The translations under genes and the position numbers were made by a program. The notes below the pieces were generated by a model that was not told the origin of the DNA, ran no database searches, and was given only the letters and a program-made list of their open reading frames with translations. From an uncultured Alcaligenaceae bacterium (GTDB lineage: Bacteria > Pseudomonadota > Gammaproteobacteria > Burkholderiales > Burkholderiaceae_B): a DNA stretch of 53,053 nucleotides. Each line of letters starts with the position of its first letter. The stretch's first letter is position 1. Positions 7,197 to 15,814 of the stretch are shown here, one piece after another. Where the stretch lies: assembly GCA_937952975.1 (NCBI GenBank), contig CALFXX010000146.1:1-53053 (forward strand). Reading direction: 5' to 3'.

Positions 7197-8556
7197 GCTC
7201 TGGCATTCGGTCGCCTTTCGTCTCGCCCTACTCTGCGGTGGCTTGGTCGTGGCCTCGGTGCTTGTCCTCTCTTCAGTTTTTTACTTTGTGTCACTTGGTT
7301 TATTAGCCCGAAATATCGACGGAAAAATACTGTCGATTACCGAGAAACTCAGCGAAGATGCAGAAAGCAATGGTTTGTTTATCGTTGCCCAGCGAATCGA
7401 ATCCACGCTAAGCGATGGCGTAGACTCAGACGTTGAAATCTTATTGTTGACCAACGCACTCGGCCAAAAGCTCGCAGGTAATATCCCAGGTTGGAACGAA
7501 CGCTCAACGCCACTGGATCAAACCATCGATCACATCATTCAGCGTGGCAATCGATCCGTACCAAGCCGGATACGTTTACATAAAATGAAAGATGGCGCGC
7601 TCTTAGTGGTGGGCCGCGATATGCAGGATTTAAGCGAAATTGGCAGCTTAATTGCCCGCGCGGTGGTGATCGGCGGACTCACCGCGATTCTGCTCGCGAT
7701 TCTTGCAACGCTTGTATTTCGCAAGCAACTTGAACAACGAATCTGGGCAATCAGGCAAACCACGCAAGAGATCGAGGCCGGCAATCTCGGACGTCGCATT
7801 GTGCTCTCAGGGACGCCCGACGAATTTGACCGTTTAAGTGCCGATATCAACCGGATGCTTGATCGTATTCAACACTTAATGGAAGGCGTACGACACGTAT
7901 CAAATACCATTGCGCACAATTTACGTACACCTCTTGGCTTGATTCGAGGGCACCTCGAAGAAGCTTTACGAGGGGTCCCCGACCAACGAAAACTTGAAAA
8001 CGCCGGGCACTTTGCCATTGGTGCGATCGACGATTTGATCGTTGTTTTAGAGAAGTTGCTTCAAATCGCTGAAGCTGAGTCCGGCGCGCGACGGCAACCT
8101 TTCGAGCCCGTTTCGCTGCGCACCGTAGTGACCGATTTGCTTGAGCTTTATGATGCTGCGGCCGAAGCCTTAGACATCTCGTTGATCGTGGATATTGAAG
8201 GCGAACCCACGTTGCCCGGTGACAAAGATTTGTTAGCTGGAATCTTAGCAAACCTGATCGACAACGCACTTAAATATGCAGGCTCTCCGGCAGAGGTCCG
8301 CATCCGAGTCAGAGAAACAGCCCAGGCCGTTTCAATCGTTGTGCAAGATAATGGCCCAGGCATCGCAGTTCACGAACGCACCAAGGTGTTGCAACGCTTT
8401 TATCGCTTAAGTTCTAACCGCCCCGGAAGCGGTTTAGGGCTTTCAATTGTCTCGGCGTTCACACAATTGCACGATGGCGAGCTGTTCATTGAAGACGCGC
8501 ACCCTGGCTTAAAAGTGCGCATTGAACTGCCCAAACCTCTTTCGCCAACACTCTAG
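7189..8556 (+). CDS. Sensor histidine kinase partner of the OmpR-type regulator
   Basis: A 455-residue membrane kinase. Membrane segments are at about residues 10-38 and 152-177, flanking a periplasmic sensor of some 115 residues. Then come a HAMP linker, a dimerisation domain with His243 in NTIAHNLRTPLG (Asn follows His, where Glu is most common), and an ATPase domain with N box NLIDNALKYAG, DNGPGI and GSGLGLSIV. It should autophosphorylate and pass phosphate to Asp58 of the regulator. The stop codon overlaps the stop of the convergent peptidase gene by 2 bases. The sensor region gives no recognisable ligand motif. Confidence 0.93.
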   Translation: MDRLWHSVAFRLALLCGGLVVASVLVLSSVFYFVSLGLLARNIDGKILSITEKLSEDAESNGLFIVAQRIESTLSDGVDSDVEILLLTNALGQKLAGNIPGWNERSTPLDQTIDHIIQRGNRSVPSRIRLHKMKDGALLVVGRDMQDLSEIGSLIARAVVIGGLTAILLAILATLVFRKQLEQRIWAIRQTTQEIEAGNLGRRIVLSGTPDEFDRLSADINRMLDRIQHLMEGVRHVSNTIAHNLRTPLGLIRGHLEEALRGVPDQRKLENAGHFAIGAIDDLIVVLEKLLQIAEAESGARRQPFEPVSLRTVVTDLLELYDAAAEALDISLIVDIEGEPTLPGDKDLLAGILANLIDNALKYAGSPAEVRIRVRETAQAVSIVVQDNGPGIAVHERTKVLQRFYRLSSNRPGSGLGLSIVSAFTQLHDGELFIEDAHPGLKVRIELPKPLSPTL

Positions 8557-9998
8557 GTATCAAGCGGCCACTTGGGCCGTCGGATTTTTGTATAGGTCAG
8601 CGTTTTCCAGTCGGGCGTGGCTACACCTTTTCCACCCACATAAATCACTTTTTTAGCAATCGTAGAAAAAGATGCATAAAAGTGCTGGGCGGATTTCACC
8701 ACGATGATCTTCTTTTTGGTTACATCACAACCGAGCTGTATGAACAAGTCGATGTTCATCGCTTGATTACGGTTTGAAGTCAGTACGATGTCTATCCCCT
8801 GCGCATCGACAAGCGCACAATCACCCAAGGGTGTTTGCCCGCCTGAAAGACTTGTCATGGACATCTCGCGTTTAAGCGCTTTGACCGTACACTGAACATC
8901 GACCGGATCACCAGACAAGGGCCCAATTTTGCCCCCGATTCGCAGCTGAAGCGTCGCACCCACACCAGCATCAAATGCAATGCGCGCCGCAATGGGATCC
9001 CAAAAAGGCCCCACTGCCGAGTGTTGAATCTTGCGCTCAAGCATGCGTCGCAACATAAAGGTTGCGTCACCCACTGCCCCGCTGCCAGGATTGTCGGCGC
9101 GATCTGCCAGCACGACGGGGCCGTCAGCGGCTTCGAGGGCCTCATCCAAGGCTTGATCAATCGTGCGATATGGCACAAGCAACGAATCACGCATCGCAAT
9201 CAACTCGTCAGCTAATTGGCGCGCCAACGCCTGTGCGGCTGCAGGATTGTTGTTTGCGTAGACGAGGACTTTAGTACCCATTTCAGGGACATCGCCCGTG
9301 GCAAACCCGTGCGCCACAGACACAGACAAAATACCGTCTTTGCCCTCAAAGGATTGCAAACGCTTGACGACGCTTGCGCCGGGTTCGCGCGTGGTATGAA
9401 TCGGAACGATCATGTTGCAATCAACCAGTGCCGCGATCGGTTTAATTTTCTTCTCATGGGTCGACATACAGAGGTCGACCAGTTCTTTCGCACGCGCCAT
9501 AATGTCTGTGTGAGGGTATTCTTTGTACAGCACCAATACATCGGCTTGCTGCACCATTTGCGAACTTAAATGCGCATGCAAATCGAGCTCAGCCCCAACC
9601 ACGACGTGGGGCCCGACAATCGCTCGCACGCGTGCCAGCACATCCCCTTCACAGTCGTCGTAACCGTCAGCGACCATCGCACCATGCATACCCAGCACCA
9701 CCATGTCGACGGGCATTGCCTTGGTCAGGTCGGCGAGAAGTTCGTCTCGCAATGTTTCGTAGGCTTGGCGCGTAGTCGTGCCACTAGGCTGAGCGGCCGC
9801 GATCACACCCTCAGCAAGCTCCCAGCCCAAACTTGTGCACCGTTCACGTAACACATGCAACGGCGCGCTTAAGAAAGTCGGTTTGCCCGGGTGAGTGCCA
9901 CTTGGGTAATAGTCGCGATCCTTAAACGAAGCCAGGCTCGTTGGAAGCGGTGAAAACGTGTTGGTCTCAGTGCCAAGTGCTGCAAAAAAAACCCGCAT
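8553..9998 (-). CDS. M81-family metallopeptidase (MlrC-like)
   Basis: A 481-residue protein of the MlrC/DUF1485 family, named for microcystin LR degradation protein C but widespread in Burkholderiales in other catabolic settings. The N-terminal domain begins MRVFFAALGTETNTFSP and includes VVLGMHGAMVADGYDDCEGD and ELDLHAHLSSQM, which contribute metal ligands (Asp, His). The second domain contains VVLADRADNPGSGAVGD and later VVKSAQHFYASF. It probably cleaves small linear peptides or amides; the substrate is not known. A good ribosome site (GGGGAG) precedes the ATG. It converges with the kinase gene and shares CTAG at the stops. Confidence 0.9.
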   Translation of the reverse strand: MRVFFAALGTETNTFSPLPTSLASFKDRDYYPSGTHPGKPTFLSAPLHVLRERCTSLGWELAEGVIAAAQPSGTTTRQAYETLRDELLADLTKAMPVDMVVLGMHGAMVADGYDDCEGDVLARVRAIVGPHVVVGAELDLHAHLSSQMVQQADVLVLYKEYPHTDIMARAKELVDLCMSTHEKKIKPIAALVDCNMIVPIHTTREPGASVVKRLQSFEGKDGILSVSVAHGFATGDVPEMGTKVLVYANNNPAAAQALARQLADELIAMRDSLLVPYRTIDQALDEALEAADGPVVLADRADNPGSGAVGDATFMLRRMLERKIQHSAVGPFWDPIAARIAFDAGVGATLQLRIGGKIGPLSGDPVDVQCTVKALKREMSMTSLSGGQTPLGDCALVDAQGIDIVLTSNRNQAMNIDLFIQLGCDVTKKKIIVVKSAQHFYASFSTIAKKVIYVGGKGVATPDWKTLTYTKIRRPKWPLDT

Positions 9999-10024
9999 CC
10001 TACTCCCCTTGATAAAACCTAATC

Positions 10025-10047
10025 GTTTTAGGATTAAGTTTTAGGAT
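10025..10047. repeat. Paired 10-bp direct repeat upstream of the M81 peptidase gene
   Basis: GTTTTAGGAT occurs at 10025-10034 and 10038-10047, a 13-bp spacing, about 30-50 bases upstream of the minus-strand peptidase start. The A/T-rich setting and position fit a promoter or operator for that gene. No known regulator motif was recognised. Confidence 0.5.
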
Positions 10048-10118
10048 TGATAACGTTGAAATCTGTCATGCCTGCTACCTGCTACTTTTAAGGCTGGTCT
10101 GATGGCTTTTAAACTAAG

Positions 10119-11399
10119 CTACTTTGGATACAGTTTGGAATTGATCAGCTCATCAAAATAGGCAAGGTTGTCTCGTACGTCGTGAGATTTGCCGTTTGCC
10201 CTGAGTGTGCCATTGGCAAATTGAAAGTTTGCTCGCAAGCCTTCGCGCGTTTCAGTCGCTAAGCCGAGCATGAGCGCTAAGCGCTTTTGGGTATTGTCGA
10301 TGATGCGCCCCTGAGCCTCAAGCTTGCCACTCGCTTTAACTGACTGCGCAAACGAAAACTTATCGGACGCGCTACCAGCAGGCTTACTCACCTCGATCAA
10401 CAAATCGCCCTTGACTGAGCCAGTACCCATCTTTGCAGAAATCTGTGGCAAGCCCATTGAAAAGCCCTTGGCGACTAAGTTTTGCAATGCAGCGCTTGCG
10501 CGAGATTGTTCATCTGCGGTCAGCGCACGAAAATCGCCTGAGTCGGTGCTGATCGCAGAAAGCGTATCCACACTTGCAATATCGAGCCCTTTGACCGCAA
10601 ACTCGAGCACCAAGTCGTTCAGCTTTTGACCGGCAACAGACATACTCGCGATTTTTGGAACCACGCTAAGCTCGAACTTAGCGTTGTTTTCGGCTGTCAC
10701 CACGTTGATGGCAATCGTCTCAGCCGTCACCTCTTTGGTGCTGAATTTATCAATCGCAAACTGCATCGTTCCGAGGCCTCGGGCACGATTCTGAATATCA
10801 CTCGTAAAACTCAGCCCCTGTACGTCAAGAGCATGGTCATCCCCACGAGAGCTCAGGCGATCAGTTTTCCAGTGCAGTGCGACGGTCTTATCACCCCAAA
10901 CAAGGTTGCCGCTTGAAGGCGAGAGGTGAAACAAATCTTTTCCTTGTTTCATCGCAAGCTCTGGTAATTTTAGGCTCGAGAACGCTTTGCCGCCGTATGC
11001 GAGCTGACCTTGCCCTGTCAGCTTGATCTCAGAGCCAAAAAGCCGGTTGAACTCTGTTCCGGCTTGTCCGACTGGTTTGACTTCCCATTTAAAGCGCATC
11101 GAAGACGAAGGTAGCAACAGGTGCTCAACACTGTAGTTCACCTGCAGCGCAAACAATTGTTTGCCACTTTTTTGATCGATGGCAACATCATTAAAGCGAA
11201 TTTCAAATTTACCTGCTGAAGACAGCAAGCCCTGCTTATGCTCGAGCTCTGCGAGGCGAATCGCTGCGTTTTGGCCAGCCTTTGCGCTGAGGCTCGCAAC
11301 AATTGCGGCGGCCGATCGACCGACATAGACGCTTGCCCCAAGCCAAGCCAAGACCACCAAACCAACAAGCACGACGACCGATATCAGTATTTTTTTCAT
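10119..11399 (-). CDS. YdgA-like (DUF945) envelope protein
   Basis: A 426-residue protein with an N-terminal membrane anchor or uncleaved signal (MKKILISVVVLVGLVVLAWLGASVYVG, residues 1-27) followed by a long periplasmic region of repeating beta-strands. The YdgA family pattern is visible in the helix ASLSAKAGQNAAIRLAELEHKQGLLSSAGKFEIRF and in the C-terminal block. YdgA-like proteins are inner-membrane-anchored with no settled function; the family belongs to the AsmA-like, lipid-handling type of beta-rich proteins. It is followed, after 120 bases, by the M81 gene and preceded by proC with 39 bases between; weak operon evidence. Confidence 0.8.
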   Translation of the reverse strand: MKKILISVVVLVGLVVLAWLGASVYVGRSAAAIVASLSAKAGQNAAIRLAELEHKQGLLSSAGKFEIRFNDVAIDQKSGKQLFALQVNYSVEHLLLPSSSMRFKWEVKPVGQAGTEFNRLFGSEIKLTGQGQLAYGGKAFSSLKLPELAMKQGKDLFHLSPSSGNLVWGDKTVALHWKTDRLSSRGDDHALDVQGLSFTSDIQNRARGLGTMQFAIDKFSTKEVTAETIAINVVTAENNAKFELSVVPKIASMSVAGQKLNDLVLEFAVKGLDIASVDTLSAISTDSGDFRALTADEQSRASAALQNLVAKGFSMGLPQISAKMGTGSVKGDLLIEVSKPAGSASDKFSFAQSVKASGKLEAQGRIIDNTQKRLALMLGLATETREGLRANFQFANGTLRANGKSHDVRDNLAYFDELINSKLYPK

Positions 11400-11438
11400 G
11401 CGCTTTTCTTATAAAAATAAAGTGACAGAATGCTCGGG

Positions 11439-12272
11439 TTAGCGACCAAACTCATTTGATAACTCAGCTGCGCGATCATTCGCCGCCGCCATCGCTTGCG
11501 CGACGATTGTTGAAAACTCTTGCTTAGAAAATACCTCAAGGGCTGCAGCTGTGGTTCCGCCCTTTGAGGTCACGCGCTCGCGCAACACCGCAGGTGTTTC
11601 TGTCGACTCGGCAGCCAACTGCGTTGAGCCCGCGAGCGTCGCAAGCGCAAGTGCGCGGGCCTGCACTGCGGACAGCCCCAGAGCTTGTGCACCCGCGATC
11701 AAGGATTCTAAAAATAAAAATACGTAGGCGGGACCGCTACCAGATAATGCAGTCACTGCGTCAATCGCCCGATCATTATCCACCCACACAACTTGCCCAA
11801 CTGCACTCAGCAAATGCGTGGCGATGTCCTGCTCAGCCTTGGGTAAACCTGCAGCGGCAGCCATGCCGGTCACTCCAGCACGCACGAGTGCCGGCGTGTT
11901 AGGCATGCAGCGCACCACACGCTCGAAGGGTTGCTCGGGCGATCCAAGCCAATCTGTCAGGGATTTAATGGCAATGCCCGCTGCGATACTGATGATCAAG
12001 GTATCGGGTTTGAGCCAAGGCTTGCACTGCAACACAACTTCTCGCATTTGTTGTGGCTTGACGGCGAAAATCCAAACTTGTTGTTCAGACAAGGTTGCGT
12101 CAGGTGCACTGGACACGCTAATACCGCGCGCCCGCCACTGCTCACGCAACGCCTCAGCAACCTCTAGCACATGCAATTGAGTGCTTGGACAGCCCTGACT
12201 CAGCAAGCCCGACACCAGGGCATTTGCCATATTGCCGCCACCAACAAAAGCGACTGAAGGAATTTGATTCAT
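11439..12272 (-). CDS. proC: Pyrroline-5-carboxylate reductase
   Basis: A 277-residue enzyme that reduces pyrroline-5-carboxylate to proline with NAD(P)H, the last step of proline synthesis. The N-terminal Rossmann motif is VAFVGGGNMANALVSGL. The family signature lies near the C-terminus: ALSGSGPAYVFLFLESLIAGAQALGL, then LRERVTSKGGTTAAAL. The length is normal. It is preceded on the same strand by ubiA (17-base gap), so the two may be on one transcript. Confidence 0.97.
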   Translation of the reverse strand: MNQIPSVAFVGGGNMANALVSGLLSQGCPSTQLHVLEVAEALREQWRARGISVSSAPDATLSEQQVWIFAVKPQQMREVVLQCKPWLKPDTLIISIAAGIAIKSLTDWLGSPEQPFERVVRCMPNTPALVRAGVTGMAAAAGLPKAEQDIATHLLSAVGQVVWVDNDRAIDAVTALSGSGPAYVFLFLESLIAGAQALGLSAVQARALALATLAGSTQLAAESTETPAVLRERVTSKGGTTAAALEVFSKQEFSTIVAQAMAAANDRAAELSNEFGR

Positions 12273-12289
12273 GTGTAGTCTTTAAAATA

Positions 12290-13174
12290 TCAAGAAAATA
12301 ATATCGTCTGGGCAAAGATACCGCAAAACACTGCAAAGCCGATCCATGTGTTATGCAAAAATGCACGAAAACACGCCTCGCGTGTCCGGTGCCTGATCCA
12401 GACAAGGTGAAGCACAGCGAGCCCAGCGCTTGCAAACAGCCCAAGAGCGTACGGCCAGCCAAACCCTAGCAAATACCCTGCCCACCCCAACAACAGCAAG
12501 GTAGCGCAGTAGCAAAGCGCCACACACAATATATCGTACTTGCCAAAGGTAATTGCCGAAGTTTTTAACCCCAGGCGTATATCGTCATCACGATCGACCA
12601 TCGCGTATTCGGTGTCATAGGCGATGGCCCAAAAAATGTTTGCCAACAGCAGGCACCAGGCCACCGGCGGGACCGCCGCGATTGTCGCCGCAAAGGCCAT
12701 CGGTATTCCGAAGCCAAAAGCAACCCCTAGGTAGGCCTGCGGAATCGCAAAAAATCGCTTGAACAACGGATATGTGACCGCTAACACCGCTGCAACAACG
12801 GCCAACAGGAGCGTCAAACCATTTAGCGTCCAAACGAGCCCCAGACTTATCAACCCCAAAACTGCAGCCACCCACAAGGCCTCGCTCGGCTGAATCAGCC
12901 CAGCAGTCAAGACACGCTGCTCTGTACGCTTGACGTGGCGATCTACGTCACGATCAAAATAATCATTCATCGCGCACCCGGCTGACCGCATGAAAACAGT
13001 ACCTAAAACAAAAATCGCCAAATGTTTGAAGCTAGGCCAGCCCTGCGCAGCCACGAAGAGCCCCCACAAGGTTGGCCACAGTAACAATAAAATCCCGATC
13101 GGCTTATCGAGGCGTACCAAGCGGGCGTACAGCCAAAGACGTTGCATGCAAGTGACTTTCGAGAGACGTACCAT
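12290..13174 (-). CDS. ubiA: 4-hydroxybenzoate polyprenyltransferase
   Basis: A 294-residue integral membrane prenyltransferase that attaches the polyprenyl tail to 4-hydroxybenzoate in ubiquinone synthesis. The first aspartate-rich motif is AMNDYFDRDVDRH and the second is YDTEYAMVDRDDDIRLGLKT; seven to nine hydrophobic helices surround them. The first ATG is at 13174; a second at 13147 (MQRLWLYARLVRLDKPIG) would match the usual N-terminus better, and neither has a strong ribosome site. ubiC, which makes 4-hydroxybenzoate, is far away at 47436 in this window, whereas in enteric bacteria the two are adjacent. Confidence 0.96.
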   Translation of the reverse strand: MVRLSKVTCMQRLWLYARLVRLDKPIGILLLLWPTLWGLFVAAQGWPSFKHLAIFVLGTVFMRSAGCAMNDYFDRDVDRHVKRTEQRVLTAGLIQPSEALWVAAVLGLISLGLVWTLNGLTLLLAVVAAVLAVTYPLFKRFFAIPQAYLGVAFGFGIPMAFAATIAAVPPVAWCLLLANIFWAIAYDTEYAMVDRDDDIRLGLKTSAITFGKYDILCVALCYCATLLLLGWAGYLLGFGWPYALGLFASAGLAVLHLVWIRHRTREACFRAFLHNTWIGFAVFCGIFAQTILFS

Positions 13175-13183
13175 ATGTATTCG

Positions 13184-15358
13184 CTAACTACGTAAAAAAT
13201 CTTCACGACCGCGCATCCAACGGGCTAAATGGCGATCAACAATATGCGGAGCCGTTGCCCTTAACTCTGTGGCCGTTTCGCGTGCAGCCACAACTAATGC
13301 ACTGTCTGTAGCAAGGTCTGCAAAGCGTAGTAACGAGACTCCAGATTGCCTCGAACCTAACAATTCACCGGGGCCGCGCAAATCAAGGTCACGTTGGGCG
13401 ATTTCAAAACCATCTTGTGTTTCGTACATCGCGCGCAAGCGTTGACGCGCCAGCATCGAAAGCGGCGTTTGGTACAACAACACACAAACCGACTTGGCTA
13501 CGCCACGCCCTACCCGGCCGCGTAACTGATGCAACTGCGCCAACCCAAACCGTTCGGCGTGCTCAATGATCATTAACGAGGCATTAGGAACATCGACGCC
13601 AACCTCAATCACGGTCGTTGACACCAGCACATTGATCTGAGCCTCACGGAACGCTTTCATCACTGCCGCTTTTTCAGCAGAAGGCAGTTGGCCATGTACC
13701 AAGCCGACCGTGTAATCGGGCAGCGCCTGACTTAAAGCAAGATGGGTATCCACTGCAGTTTGCAAATCAAGAGTTTCGCTTTCTTGCACCAACGGACAGA
13801 CCCAGTAGACCTGCTGCCCGGTCGCGCACGCCTGCGCCACATGACCAAGCACCTCTTCGCGGCGCACATTAGATATTAATTTTGTGACGACAGGCGTGCG
13901 CCCGGGCGGCAAAGTATCAATCGATGACACCTCAAGATCGGCGTAAAAGGTCATGGCAAGAGTGCGCGGAATGGGCGTCGCACTCATGGTCAGTTGATGC
14001 GGAATCCAGTCGCGATTTTCAGACGGTGCGCCAGCCGACCCTTGAGGGTTCGTGAAGGACTTTGCCTTAGACTCGCTATCAAGTCTGGTCGCGGTGCGTG
14101 TGGTTGTCGCTTCAGGTTCTTCGCCTTTTTTAGATAACGACAGACGCTGAGCCACACCAAAACGATGTTGCTCATCAACGATGACCAAACCCAAATCAAA
14201 AAACTCGACGGTATCTTGAATCAGCGCTTGCGTACCAACTACTAAGCGTGCCCGCCCGCTTGAGATGGCCTCATTTGCGAGTCTGCGCGCTTTAGGTGTG
14301 ATACTGCCCGTCAACCAGGTCACCTCAATCCCAAGAGGCTCGAACCAGACTTTTATTTTTTGAAAATGCTGTTCAGCCAAAATTTCAGTAGGTGCCATCA
14401 AGGCCACTTGCGCACCGGCATCGATCGCCTGTAGCGCTGCAAGCGCCGCCACGACCGTCTTGCCACTGCCCACATCGCCTTGAAGCAAACGATACATTGG
14501 AAACTCGCGCTGTAGGTCAGCACTGATCTCAGCGCTCACGCGTTGTTGAGCGGGCGTCAGGCTAAAAGGTAAGGATTTAAGTAAGCGCGCACAAAGACTA
14601 TCCGACGTTGAATTGGCTGGTAAAACCTTTGAGCGCAAGCTACGCCTTGCGTCGCGTGCTGCCGCTAATGACAACTGCTGCGCCAGTAACTCATCGAACT
14701 TTATCCGCAACCATGAAGGATGCGTATGCTCTATTAAAGCGTGCGCGTCCATATCAGGCGTCGGCGCATGAAGCGTACGAATCGCCTCACCAAAGCTCTG
14801 CAGCCCTAAGCGTTCAATGAACGTGGGATCGAGCGTATCGGTCAGTTCGACTTGATCGAGTGCCAGCCCGATAGCCTTGCGCAAACTCGGTTGCGATAAG
14901 CCGTCTGTGGTTGGGTATACCGGGGTCAAGGCGGCCGGCAACGGCGAGTCTGCAACCGTTACCTTAGGGTGAATAATTTCATACCCATGCAAACCACCAC
15001 GCACCTCACCTCTGACTCGCCAACGACGCCCCACCTGCATTTGTTGCTGTTGATTCGGATAAAACGTCAGCCAGCGAAGCCCAATCTCGCCAGTCTCGTC
15101 TTGCAAAACTGCTGTCAACTGCCGTCGCGGTTGGTAACTGGCATCAGATCGAATGACAACGCCTTCGATCTGCGCCGCTCGCCCCGGACGCAAACTAGAG
15201 ATCGGCATAATCTCGGTTTCATCTTCGTAGCGAATTGGCAAGTGCAAAATTAAATCATGCGCGCTCACCAAACCCAACCGCTCAAGCTTTTGCTTGGTTG
15301 TTGCGGTGTTCTTTGGGCGAGCAGGATGCTTGGCGGGGGTGTGCTGAGCGGAACCCAC
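13184..15358 (-). CDS. recG: ATP-dependent DNA helicase RecG
   Basis: A 724-residue helicase that drives fork reversal and branch migration. It has an N-terminal OB wedge domain (about 60-165), helicase motif I GDVGSGKTVVAALAAL, Ia MAPTEILAEQH, motif II VDEQHRFG, motif III MSATPIPRT and the C-terminal LRGRVGRG with the family end GPGELLGSRQSG. Between KKGEEPE and PHQLTMSATP there is an extra hydrophilic stretch of about 30-35 residues rich in Thr, Ser and Arg that most RecG proteins lack. The start is GTG at 15358, 23 bases after the ridA stop; no ATG is available upstream in frame. Confidence 0.96.
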   Translation of the reverse strand: MGSAQHTPAKHPARPKNTATTKQKLERLGLVSAHDLILHLPIRYEDETEIMPISSLRPGRAAQIEGVVIRSDASYQPRRQLTAVLQDETGEIGLRWLTFYPNQQQQMQVGRRWRVRGEVRGGLHGYEIIHPKVTVADSPLPAALTPVYPTTDGLSQPSLRKAIGLALDQVELTDTLDPTFIERLGLQSFGEAIRTLHAPTPDMDAHALIEHTHPSWLRIKFDELLAQQLSLAAARDARRSLRSKVLPANSTSDSLCARLLKSLPFSLTPAQQRVSAEISADLQREFPMYRLLQGDVGSGKTVVAALAALQAIDAGAQVALMAPTEILAEQHFQKIKVWFEPLGIEVTWLTGSITPKARRLANEAISSGRARLVVGTQALIQDTVEFFDLGLVIVDEQHRFGVAQRLSLSKKGEEPEATTTRTATRLDSESKAKSFTNPQGSAGAPSENRDWIPHQLTMSATPIPRTLAMTFYADLEVSSIDTLPPGRTPVVTKLISNVRREEVLGHVAQACATGQQVYWVCPLVQESETLDLQTAVDTHLALSQALPDYTVGLVHGQLPSAEKAAVMKAFREAQINVLVSTTVIEVGVDVPNASLMIIEHAERFGLAQLHQLRGRVGRGVAKSVCVLLYQTPLSMLARQRLRAMYETQDGFEIAQRDLDLRGPGELLGSRQSGVSLLRFADLATDSALVVAARETATELRATAPHIVDRHLARWMRGREDFLRS

Positions 15359-15381
15359 GGCAAAATCGCTTTGCCTAGGGC

Positions 15382-15768
15382 TTAGATAACAATAATCGCT
15401 TCGATTTCAAACTGAGCGCCTTTAGGCAAACTCGCGACGCCTACGGTTGAGCGCGCCGGAAAAGGCTCGGGTAGTAACTCAGCCATGATCCCATTGGCGA
15501 TCGTAAATTTGCCTAAGTCGGTCAAAAACAAGGTGAGCTTGACAATGCTTTCCAGACGTCCGCCAGCGGCTTCAATCACGGCTTGCATATTGGAAAAAGA
15601 CTGGCGAACCTGCGCTTCAAAGTCTTCTGAGACCATGTTGCCCGTTGCGGGAACCAGGCCAATTTGGCCCGACAAATACACGGTGCGACCAGCAGGAGCA
15701 ACAACTGCTTGCGAGTAGGGGCCCACGGCAGCAGGCGCGGCGGGAGTATGGATGATTGACTTTGACAT
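15382..15768 (-). CDS. ridA: RidA family enamine/imine deaminase
   Basis: A 128-residue Rid protein. It starts MSKSIIHTPAAPAAVGPYSQAVVA and has the RidA signature FPARSTVGVASLPKGAQFEIEAIIV, whose Arg binds the carboxylate of the imine substrate and whose Glu is catalytic. RidA hydrolyses reactive 2-aminoacrylate and related enamines formed by PLP enzymes. It lies directly upstream of recG on the same strand and probably shares its transcript. Confidence 0.95.
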   Translation of the reverse strand: MSKSIIHTPAAPAAVGPYSQAVVAPAGRTVYLSGQIGLVPATGNMVSEDFEAQVRQSFSNMQAVIEAAGGRLESIVKLTLFLTDLGKFTIANGIMAELLPEPFPARSTVGVASLPKGAQFEIEAIIVI

Positions 15769-15814
15769 GAGAGCTATCCTTCAGTGAACAAAAAGGATTG
15801 TAACGCCCTGCACG

